DNA from: Candidatus Cloacimonetes bacterium 4572_55
Lineage (GTDB): Bacteria > 4572-55
Direction: 5' to 3'
DNA: 5,093 nucleotides
NCBI GenBank assembly: GCA_002084765.1
Contig: NBMB01000102.1
Location: 1-5,093, forward strand
The translations under genes and the position numbers were made by a program. Position 1 is the first letter of the stretch; each line of letters starts with the position of its first letter. The notes beneath the pieces are model-generated. The model was not told the origin of the DNA. It did not search any database and saw nothing but the letters and a program-made list of their open reading frames with translations. Shown here piece after piece: positions 1 to 5,093 of the stretch.

Positions 1-2
1 AT

Positions 3-137
3 AAACCCGTGCAAGATCTGGTGGGATCGGTCTACACAGCAGCGATCGATTTTCGCCGGCCGGCAGAACCGGATGATGATGTGAGTATTCTAGGCGTGGA
101 ATATCGCGGACAAACCGGGAACCACTACAGCATATAA
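3..137 (+). CDS. 3' end of a gene, possibly SpoIIE/PP2C-type phosphatase (partial)
   Basis: An open frame enters from the left window edge and stops at TAA (135-137), giving the last 44 residues of a protein whose start lies outside the window. The residues look like real protein: an amphipathic helix-like stretch (PVQDLVGSVYTAAIDFRRP) is followed by EPDDDVSILGVEYRG. A helix, then an acidic DD pair, then a hydrophobic beta strand near the C-terminus is how SpoIIE/RsbU-type PP2C phosphatases end (DD-[IV]-[TS]-L/I-hydrophobic), where the Asp residues help bind metal. The assignment rests on this short motif alone. It is convergent with the RiPP operon and probably unrelated to it. Fairly sure it is coding, unsure of the family. 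Confidence 0.45.
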   Translation, partial: KPVQDLVGSVYTAAIDFRRPAEPDDDVSILGVEYRGQTGNHYSI

Positions 138-278
138 ATTACGGACCTGCCGACATCGATTGAAGTGCGTATATTCACGAATATTGCGGCTTTTTCCAAT
201 TAACTGGTAGAGTTCGGTAGAACAGCGCCCATCAGTTTCAATTCAAATTTTTTGATCATGGCCGAGAATCCTTTCGGT

Positions 279-380
279 TTAAAGGCTTTTACGGCCTGCA
301 TAGCACGCTTCGATGGGATTGTGCTCACGTCCATCATTGCAATCACCGGTACCAGCATAAGAATTCCAAATGGCTTTCTA
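279..380 (-). other. In-frame continuation of precursor ORF past its TAG stop
   Basis: After the TAG stop of the 84-aa precursor (378-380) the same frame stays open for 32 codons, up to TAA at 279-281. The extension contains two Cys, several Gly/Asn/Asp and an aromatic-rich start (KAIWNSYAGTGDCNDG). It could be a former C-terminal part cut off by a nonsense mutation, an amber-readthrough extension, or simply untranslated DNA. A 32-codon open frame is not rare by chance, so this is recorded as a possibility, not a gene. Confidence 0.15.
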
Positions 381-632
381 TTTTTTACTGGGTGGTTCGT
401 CGGGGAAACATTCTTTAGATGATGTCCGCTGGTTTTGAGTCATTCGTGCATCTAACTTGTCAGATAAATGGCTGAAACTCTCACGCTTTATTCCTTTAAT
501 TGTTTCAATCTCATCAGCTCCGAAACCAAGATCCGTCAATACCTTTTCAGGATCTTCAAAAACAGCATCGGCAAATTTACGATCGGTAAGCAGCATTCCC
601 AACATACGGTCCCGTTTTTCTCTGTCAGCCAT
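378..632 (-). CDS. RiPP precursor-like peptide, NHLP/Os1348-type leader
   Basis: Encodes an 84-residue peptide, probably the substrate of the two maturases upstream. Residues ~5-64 form a leader-like helical domain: LG at 11-12, Asp17, Phe20, DPE at 27-29 and Gly36 give the pattern LG-x4-D-x2-F-x6-DPE-x6-G seen in nitrile-hydratase-like leader peptides (NHLP) and the related Os1348 family, and SFSHLSDKLDARM (52-64) matches how Os1348-type leaders end. The likely core is the last ~20 residues, TQNQRTSSKECFPDEPPSKK, which is Ser/Thr/Pro/Lys-rich with one Cys (75). Cys75, Thr65, Thr70 and Ser71/72/82 are candidate cyclodehydration sites. There is no GG-type leader cleavage motif. The ATG follows a strong AGGAGG. 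It is the last gene of the operon, 23 nt after the rSAM gene. Alternative: a standalone NHLP-fold protein that is not a substrate. Confidence 0.8.
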   Translation of the reverse strand: MADREKRDRMLGMLLTDRKFADAVFEDPEKVLTDLGFGADEIETIKGIKRESFSHLSDKLDARMTQNQRTSSKECFPDEPPSKK

Positions 633-639
633 GTTTTCT

Positions 640-645
640 CCTCCT
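640..645 (-). promoter_or_regulatory. Strong Shine-Dalgarno of the precursor gene
   Basis: AGGAGG on the minus strand, 7 nt before the ATG at 632. It is the best ribosome binding site in the operon and lies in the 23-nt gap after the rSAM stop codon. It fixes the precursor start and suggests the substrate is translated more heavily than its enzymes. Confidence 0.85.
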
Positions 646-655
646 GTGGCTAAGA

Positions 656-2023
656 TTATTGGTTTGTTGTATCAGCAAGTATGTCATAAATGGAATCAAA
701 CTCGATACGTCCCAATTCAAACAGGATTGTATCAGATACCTCAATGCCGGCTTGCTGACACGCTTCTTCTGGATCGGTTAACAGTTGTTTGCGAAATTCC
801 AGGTCACGCCATGCTCTACCTAATATTTGCTGGACGTTAGCATCATATTTTGGTCTTGGTTGATAATCCCAACCGTAATAAATACTCATGATTTTACGTC
901 CATTTTCATACGATTGTTCTTGTGATGGCTGAATAGATTCTTCTCCTTCATCCGTTGATAAGGGAGTCTCAACATCCTGTGCTTCAACCTGCTTCCAACA
1001 ATAAGGATCGGGACCAAATATATCCCCACTGACACCCCAAGCACTTGCTCGGCATCCCCGGCAGTATTGAAACAGAGAACAGTTGCCACAAACACGATGA
1101 TTTGAACGATCTCTAAATTTTGTTAACATGTCTGAGTAGAGTAAGATATCAAGTATTTCCTCTTGAGGTACACGACCGATTTCAATTGGAATGCGTGGGC
1201 AACATAAAACTGAGCCGTCTGCATTAATAATTAATCCCTTTCCAATGGGGCACCCCATAAAATAGGTTGTTCTATCGGATTCAATGGGTTTTAAGCGGTT
1301 CTCTTCTTCCATGATCAAGGCATACAGGTGGTTTTTCCTCGTAAAAACAGTTCGGTATCCCTTTTCACCTAAGCGCTTTGATTCTTGTAAATACTCTTTA
1401 TAGATCTGTCGAAATTCCAGAGGTGACAGCATGAGTGATTGACAACCATCTTCAGGGCCGACAGGTGAAACCGTATCAAAGGCAAAGGCCCGGTGTTCCA
1501 TCTCAGCTGCCAAATTCATAACAGGTATCAAGTCATCACGATTATGCCTGGTCAGTGTATACATCATGCCAGTTGAGATGTCGTATTGCTTCAGGAGACC
1601 AAAGGCTTCCATATTTTTTGCAAAACTCCCCTTATGTCTCAACCAATCGTGTTTTTCTTCCAAACCGTCAATACTGAGCTGGTAATCCATAGCTCCGTAG
1701 CTCTTGAGTTGTTTGGCCGTAAAATGGTTCAGTTTGTCTGGAGTCCCAAGAATGGAGATTTGTACATTTTTTTTGCGAAGATAGTCAAGCAGCTCCCAGA
1801 AATGTTGATATAACAGAGGATCGCCACCGGTCAGATCCACAGTAGGTCTTGCATCCAACACCACAGCAGCATGGACAAAACTGTCGATAACCTGGCAACA
1901 TTGATCCAAATCCAGCTCGTTTGCAGATGACCTGTTTCGACCACGCAAATAGCAGTGACGGCATTTCAGCTCACAGCGTGTGGTTAGGTGCCACTGAAGA
2001 TTAAATACGGGATTTATTGCCAT
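656..2023 (-). CDS. Radical SAM/SPASM peptide maturase with C-terminal leader-like (NHLP) domain
   Basis: A 455-aa enzyme from ATG 2023. A TTG at 2038 would add five residues, but the ATG is preferred because GGTGAT lies 7 nt before it. Cys17-x3-Cys21-x2-Cys24 (CELKCRHC) binds the radical SAM [4Fe-4S] cluster, and GGDP (66-69) is the usual post-strand SAM motif. The SPASM-type region has Cys258, Cys274/275, then Cys312-x2-Cys315-x5-Cys321-x2-Cys324 and Cys342, with CRGCRASAWGVSGD and DPYCW resembling the NirJ/AhbD branch, so auxiliary Fe-S clusters are expected. An acidic linker (~347-380) leads to residues ~393-455, which repeat the NHLP leader pattern (LG, D, F, DPE, G) of the neighbouring precursor. 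Its likely job is a radical modification of that peptide, such as a thioether, C-C crosslink or epimerisation; the exact reaction cannot be read from the sequence. Cytosolic, with no signal peptide. Confidence 0.88.
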   Translation of the reverse strand: MAINPVFNLQWHLTTRCELKCRHCYLRGRNRSSANELDLDQCCQVIDSFVHAAVVLDARPTVDLTGGDPLLYQHFWELLDYLRKKNVQISILGTPDKLNHFTAKQLKSYGAMDYQLSIDGLEEKHDWLRHKGSFAKNMEAFGLLKQYDISTGMMYTLTRHNRDDLIPVMNLAAEMEHRAFAFDTVSPVGPEDGCQSLMLSPLEFRQIYKEYLQESKRLGEKGYRTVFTRKNHLYALIMEEENRLKPIESDRTTYFMGCPIGKGLIINADGSVLCCPRIPIEIGRVPQEEILDILLYSDMLTKFRDRSNHRVCGNCSLFQYCRGCRASAWGVSGDIFGPDPYCWKQVEAQDVETPLSTDEGEESIQPSQEQSYENGRKIMSIYYGWDYQPRPKYDANVQQILGRAWRDLEFRKQLLTDPEEACQQAGIEVSDTILFELGRIEFDSIYDILADTTNQ

Positions 2024-2030
2024 ACCATTT

Positions 2031-2036
2031 ATCACC
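2031..2036 (-). promoter_or_regulatory. Probable ribosome binding site of the rSAM gene, overlapping the YcaO stop
   Basis: GGTGAT on the minus strand matches the 3' part of the AGGAGGTGAT consensus and ends 7 nt before ATG 2023. It contains the TGA stop of the YcaO gene (2032-2034), so ribosomes finishing YcaO sit on the rSAM start. This arrangement suggests translational coupling and supports ATG 2023 over TTG 2038. Confidence 0.5.
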
Positions 2037-4266
2037 AAAGGAAGTCATCTTCATACCCTTGTGGAAAGTCTTTCAACGATTTATTTTGAAGTTCCGATTT
2101 CAATCTTCTAGAGGGACGAAGACAAGGAAAATTATCTCCTGGCTGTAATCCTGGACAGATCACTCTGACAACCGGCACGTCGATACCAGGACGAGTTAAA
2201 TTATATACCCAAATATCTGACTCTACTTCCTGTAAACGCTTAAGGATGAACGTAATGTCATCCCGTAAATCCATGGATGATACGTCCGCTAATTGTGATA
2301 CTTGTATGGAACCATTGAAACGCGTGAGTTTCTCAGCCTGGACCATATCAAATCGTCTTTCGTCTATCTGCCTGCCCGAAGCCAAATTCCCTTGGTGAAT
2401 CCCAATGCGAACATGATTGGCTTCGGTGATGGCTCGTAAAATGGCGAGTTCCGGATCAGTATGGGAACTACTGCCTGTTGTATAAAAAGCTCTACCCTGA
2501 TTTGTTTGATCAACCAAAATGGCCAAGATTGTTGTAACAACAGACTGGGGGAGATAGAGCATTATCAACTTCAACCCACTTCGTTGTATATTTTCAATTG
2601 CATACAAAACCAGTGGGTTATGAACCTTGTCAATATCAATCAAAAGTGCGGAAGTCGAGGCTCTATGAAAGAGGGTAACGCCATCACGTTCTATGACTTC
2701 ACAAACCGCATGAAAAATAGCTTCTTCCAGGTTATTACCGGCTGCCAATCCATTTGAATCACTGGTAAGAAAAGCCTTACAATCGTGGCCTGGTTGCACC
2801 TTATATCCATGGAAAACCAAGTTCGCCGGAATGGGTATGGGCTTTTTTTGTTTTAAAGAAGTTCCCCACACCCACTCAATCGGCATATCCTGTGAAAAAG
2901 GAAGGCAGTGAAGACCACACTGGTCACAGTGCTTGTAAGTTGGTAAGGAAAAATCTGCCAATGCAACACCTTTGTTCTCCATTTCCTTCCAAGTAGCCAC
3001 TTCTACCATGTCAGCCGTTGATGAGTGGGCACAGTAACGCTCGACTGCTTCAAAAATAGCACTTGCTTTGGATTGATCTTCATTGACACCTTTTCCGCAA
3101 TGGAGTCTCAACTCTTTTATTCCGGATGGCTGCTCTGGGCCTGCACTACTGTAACTGGCGAAAACCGGCAACTTCACGGAATCGAATTCATCAATTCGCT
3201 TAATAGAAGCAACAATACCCAATCTGCCGATTAAATGGCGATGTCTCTTGATCGTTGTTGACGGCTCCACCGATCGATGCCCACCGTCTTGCGTATGCTT
3301 TTTTATACGGGAGCTGATGCAAATGGATGTTGTATGATGAGTTAACAAACGGTCTGAACAGTCTGGGCAATCAAAGAGAGGAATCAGTGTCTCAATGTGA
3401 CTCTTTCCGTTTATAAAATTCCTGCTTTGTACGTTCCCTATAAATTGTGGTGGTGAATCATTGGTAACCAATCGAATGGCTTCCGCAACGAGTTTTTCAC
3501 TCAACAGTGCAACAGCTTGAGGGTCGCGCAGTCGTGGCAGACTGTAGTTCTCATAATCATAGATATACGGGTTATGCTCTAATTGTCGTACAACATAACA
3601 ATTGAGACAAGCGACGGATCCGGTGGGAACCGTTGGCCCCAGTCTCATTGAATTTCCTTCAATGGCACCATGGATGAACGGGATATTTTTCGAGATCAAT
3701 AATCCGTTAATTTTCTGAAGCAATCTCGGACGAAAATCATCAGGCACAACCATGGCGACACTGATATTTTCTGGAAAAGATCCGGATTCAATATCGTTAA
3801 TACCATCCACGCAATAAATATTTCTCAATCCCATCGAAGCCAGATCTTCAAAGATGGCCTGAGCAGCTTCACCATCACCAATCAACAGGAGAGGTACTTT
3901 GGAGAAGCTCTCAACAGATGATTGTGGAAAAGAAAGCTGACTTGCAGATCTTGGATCAGTCAAGCCCTGCCCAACAGTTAAATGATCACCACTTTTGTCT
4001 TTAGATTCTGTGATTACTTTTGCATAATTTTGTTTACAGAGTTCTAAAAGAAAGGCGAGAATTCGCTCTTTTGAGATTTTTGGATAAAACGCTTCCAGTA
4101 AATCCGTCAGACTTTTTGGCACATCAAGCGCAAGTACAATTTCAGCAAGAATAGGATCCGTATCGAGAAAGATGATATCATCGCCCGCATGGAGATGAAT
4201 TTTATGATTGGCCACAGGGATGGCTGTATACTGTTTCGATAGGGCTATGTTGAAATTCATCGTCAT
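2032..4266 (-). CDS. RRE-E1/ThiF-like-YcaO fusion cyclodehydratase (TOMM type)
   Basis: A 744-aa protein that should turn Cys/Ser/Thr of a leader-bound peptide into thiazolines or (methyl)oxazolines by ATP-dependent backbone activation. Residues ~18-86 look like a PqqD/RRE-type winged-helix leader-binding domain. Residues ~123-305 are an E1/ThiF-like domain with a Rossmann-like start (LLLIGDGEAAQ) and two zinc-type pairs, Cys220/Cys223 and Cys300/Cys303. Residues ~340-744 are YcaO, with GKG at 391-393, SAIFEAVER (402-410), NNLEEAIFHAVCEVIERD (511-528), AITEANHVR (612-620) and VICPGL (702-707). Architecture and length match fused cyclodehydratases such as TruD/PatD (~780 aa). Two oddities: His618 stands where YcaO proteins usually have Gln (EAxQxR), and the PxPxP C-terminus of many azoline-forming YcaOs is absent (it ends GYEDDFLW). 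First gene of the operon. No clear Shine-Dalgarno precedes ATG 4266 or the alternative ATG 4260. Confidence 0.9.
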   Translation of the reverse strand: MTMNFNIALSKQYTAIPVANHKIHLHAGDDIIFLDTDPILAEIVLALDVPKSLTDLLEAFYPKISKERILAFLLELCKQNYAKVITESKDKSGDHLTVGQGLTDPRSASQLSFPQSSVESFSKVPLLLIGDGEAAQAIFEDLASMGLRNIYCVDGINDIESGSFPENISVAMVVPDDFRPRLLQKINGLLISKNIPFIHGAIEGNSMRLGPTVPTGSVACLNCYVVRQLEHNPYIYDYENYSLPRLRDPQAVALLSEKLVAEAIRLVTNDSPPQFIGNVQSRNFINGKSHIETLIPLFDCPDCSDRLLTHHTTSICISSRIKKHTQDGGHRSVEPSTTIKRHRHLIGRLGIVASIKRIDEFDSVKLPVFASYSSAGPEQPSGIKELRLHCGKGVNEDQSKASAIFEAVERYCAHSSTADMVEVATWKEMENKGVALADFSLPTYKHCDQCGLHCLPFSQDMPIEWVWGTSLKQKKPIPIPANLVFHGYKVQPGHDCKAFLTSDSNGLAAGNNLEEAIFHAVCEVIERDGVTLFHRASTSALLIDIDKVHNPLVLYAIENIQRSGLKLIMLYLPQSVVTTILAILVDQTNQGRAFYTTGSSSHTDPELAILRAITEANHVRIGIHQGNLASGRQIDERRFDMVQAEKLTRFNGSIQVSQLADVSSMDLRDDITFILKRLQEVESDIWVYNLTRPGIDVPVVRVICPGLQPGDNFPCLRPSRRLKSELQNKSLKDFPQGYEDDFLW

Positions 4267-4286
4267 TGGTTTTTGCCCGATACAGT

Positions 4287-4313
4287 ATCTTAACCCTACA
4301 ATGATACTTGCAA
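4287..4313 (-). promoter_or_regulatory. Weak candidate promoter for the RiPP operon
   Basis: On the minus strand TTGCAA (4313-4308) and TAAGAT (4292-4287) are separated by 15 nt, a short spacing for a sigma-70 promoter. The start point would be near 4280, leaving only ~14 nt of leader before ATG 4266. The -35 box lies inside the transposase remnant. Nothing better is visible just upstream of the YcaO gene. Confidence 0.2.
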
Positions 4314-4691
4314 CACCTTTTCGCGCTTCGCGATGTTTTTTCGCTGGTGCGAAAGATATGCAACGTGATTTTTCTTCTGGATCCAGATAACGAGTTCTAT
4401 GGCATCAGTCACCTCATAACGCCGCAACGGCAACACAAGCCCTAAAACAATTCTAAGCTGCGACAAAGTAATGGATGGTGCTTTTTCCCCCAAGTGGATT
4501 TTGATGTGCCAAAGAAAAAAATGCGCCATCATACAGATTAACATGTGATGGTGCCAGCCCTTGTATTTGCTGACTTCATAATGATCCAGGCCGAGTTCGG
4601 ATCTGGTTTCCTCAACGCATTGCTCAATGGCCCACCGAAGACCGCTGAACCATACGAAAAGATTGAGTTTGGCGTTGAGAGATGCGCGTTG
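4296..4691 (-). pseudogene. IS701-type transposase, C-terminal remnant
   Basis: An uninterrupted 131-codon frame runs from just after an in-frame TAA (4692-4694) to its own stop at 4296. The longest part with an ATG start (4544) is 82 codons, but recognisable transposase sequence begins well upstream of it: FVWFSGLRWAIEQCVEE, then ELGLDHYEVSKYKGWHHH, then MMAHFFLWHIK. These match the C-terminal third of IS701-family DDE transposases (RW-x-IE-x-CFEE, GLDHYEVRxxxGWxRH, LAHxFL), including the Glu-rich stretch that supplies the third catalytic acidic residue. A full IS701 transposase is about 400 aa, so the N-terminal two thirds with both catalytic Asp residues are missing and the copy is dead. 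It lies on the operon strand and stops 29 nt before the YcaO ATG. The family name is from memory of the motifs. Confidence 0.75.
4339..4354. repeat. Small inverted repeat TTTCGC-N4-GCGAAA
   Basis: A perfect 6-bp inverted repeat with a 4-nt loop (TGGT on the plus strand), inside the end of the transposase remnant. Neither strand has a T-run after the stem, so it is not a standard terminator. A similar hairpin occurs at 4951-4974. Confidence 0.4.
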
Positions 4692-4702
4692 TTAGATAAT
4701 CG

Positions 4703-4793
4703 GATAAATCGAAAATGTTGAATTGTGTATCGGTTTCAGTTACGGCCCAACATATTGCAGCGCCCATATATGCAAACCATGAACATCCAATTA
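4703..4793. repeat. Direct repeat, copy 1 (91 bp)
   Basis: Near-identical to 4817-4909. The copies differ by three transitions (A here, G in copy 2 each time) and a 2-bp GT absent here. The right end (CATCCAATTA) is sharply defined, since the flanks differ beyond it. The left end abuts the broken 5' end of the transposase remnant. At ~91 bp with one 23-bp gap, this is not a CRISPR array. Confidence 0.9.
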
Positions 4794-4940
4794 ATCAAAG
4801 CAGGTTTTGTTGTCAAGATGAATCGAAAATGTTGAATTGTGTGTATCGGTTTCAGTTGCGGCCCAACGTATTGCAGCGCCCATATATGCAAACCATGAAC
4901 ATCCAATTACTTGAGAAAATATAATTTGCCCTTTATTCAC
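4791..4940 (-). pseudogene. 49-codon ORF with strong RBS, possible transposase N-terminal fragment
   Basis: A GTG at 4938-4940 is preceded by AAAGGAGG with a 6-nt gap, an excellent ribosome binding site. The frame runs 49 codons to TAA at 4791-4793. Its first residues, VNKGQIIFSQVI, resemble the N-terminus of IS4-type (DUF4372) transposases (MNxGxxxFxQLM), after which any similarity is lost inside direct repeat copy 2. The simplest reading is the start of a second transposase gene destroyed by deletion and duplication. It could instead be a small expressed peptide. The likeness is short and recalled, so confidence is low. Confidence 0.3.
4817..4909. repeat. Direct repeat, copy 2 (93 bp)
   Basis: Second copy of the repeat at 4703-4793, offset by 114 bp with a 23-bp unique spacer (4794-4816). 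It carries an extra GT near its start. It encodes the latter two thirds of the small minus-strand ORF 4791-4940. Confidence 0.9.
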
Positions 4941-4950
4941 CGATGGCCTC

Positions 4951-4974
4951 CTTTCGCAGCGTTTCTTGCGAAAG
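4951..4974. repeat. Inverted repeat CTTTCGCA-N8-TGCGAAAG
   Basis: A perfect 8-bp inverted repeat with an 8-nt loop, directly upstream of the Shine-Dalgarno of the small minus-strand ORF. In minus-strand RNA the stem would overlap the AAAGGAGG and could partly hide it. It shares its stem word with the hairpin at 4339-4354, so the two may come from the ends of one lost insertion sequence. Confidence 0.45.
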
Positions 4975-5093
4975 AACCACGAAAATAGGTTTAAGGTAAT
5001 TTCAAATCGATTCCTCCATATTTATATTTAATTCAAACTGTTAAGAATCAACATTGAACGTTGAATGGGAAAAAATAGTGAACATCAAACATT
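4975..5093. other. AT-rich edge sequence, no gene seen
   Basis: No convincing open frame or RNA gene. It contains low-complexity repeats of the AACATTGAACGTTGAATG kind (5049-5066) and a minus-strand GGAGGA near 5015 that leads only to a TTG frame stopping after four codons. Confidence 0.5.

Noticed and set aside
171-195. ATATT-CACG-AATAT stem followed by GCGGC and a T-run, as terminator for the left-edge gene
   Set aside because: Stem is only 5 A/T pairs and is separated from the T-run by six bases, too weak to call.
270-290. CCTTT-N6-AAAGG hairpin then CTTTT as a terminator
   Set aside because: Five-pair stem, short interrupted T-run, 130 nt from the nearest plus-strand stop.
200-358. 52-codon minus-strand ORF (MLVPVIAMMDVSTIPS...) after the precursor
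   Set aside because: No Shine-Dalgarno beyond a weak GGA, no recognised family, and its length is within chance; a competing open frame covers the same DNA.
258-422. 54-codon plus-strand ORF (MAENPFGLKAF...)
   Set aside because: It runs antisense into the 3' end of the well-supported precursor gene and has no good ribosome binding site.
457-840. 127-codon plus-strand ORF
   Set aside because: Lies opposite the precursor and the rSAM C-terminus, both strongly supported on the minus strand; a shadow frame.
886-1095. 69-codon minus-strand ORF within the rSAM gene
   Set aside because: Alternate frame inside the SPASM/linker coding region, no RBS and no family likeness.
2024-2038. TTG 2038 as the true rSAM start (460 aa)
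   Set aside because: Rare start codon with no RBS and overlapping the YcaO end; ATG 2023 has GGTGAT at 7 nt and begins just before the conserved radical SAM strand.
2032-4266. Thioamide-forming (TfuA-dependent) YcaO
   Set aside because: No TfuA gene is present, and the fused RRE and E1-like domains point to azoline formation.
4703-4909. CRISPR array
   Set aside because: Only two repeats, ~92 bp long, with one 23-bp gap; far from CRISPR dimensions and no cas gene.

Overview
The window holds a compact minus-strand operon for a ribosomally synthesised, post-translationally modified peptide (RiPP), set between decayed mobile DNA and the tail of an unrelated gene. No rRNA, tRNA or housekeeping marker is present, so the host cannot be named. 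Moderate-to-low GC, a radical SAM/SPASM enzyme and an IS701-like transposase remnant would suit an anaerobic proteobacterium of the Desulfobacterota type, but this is only a guess.

Layout: (1) 3-137, plus strand: 3' end of a gene cut by the window edge, resembling the end of a SpoIIE/PP2C-type phosphatase. (2) 138-377: short spacer with no convincing gene. It contains a 32-codon in-frame continuation of the precursor gene beyond its TAG stop. (3) 378-632, minus: 84-aa precursor-like peptide with an NHLP/Os1348-type leader. (4) 656-2023, minus: radical SAM/SPASM maturase whose last ~60 residues are themselves a leader-like NHLP domain. (5) 2032-4266, minus: 744-aa fusion of a leader-binding domain, an E1/ThiF-like domain and a YcaO domain, i.e. 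an azoline-forming cyclodehydratase. (6) 4296-4691, minus: C-terminal remnant of an IS701-type transposase ending 29 nt before the YcaO start codon. (7) 4703-4909: two ~91-93 bp direct repeats, 114 bp apart. (8) 4791-4940, minus: short ORF with a very good ribosome binding site, perhaps the N-terminus of another transposase. (9) 4975-5093: no gene seen.

Transcription would run right to left: YcaO fusion, then rSAM, then precursor, with junctions of 8 and 23 nt. The likely scheme is that the YcaO fusion binds the leader of the 84-aa peptide and cyclises Cys/Ser/Thr in its C-terminal part, while the rSAM enzyme makes a second, radical-dependent modification. No peptidase, transporter, dehydrogenase or immunity gene is visible. 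The most notable points are the pairing of YcaO and rSAM chemistry on one small precursor and the leader-like domain fused to the rSAM enzyme.
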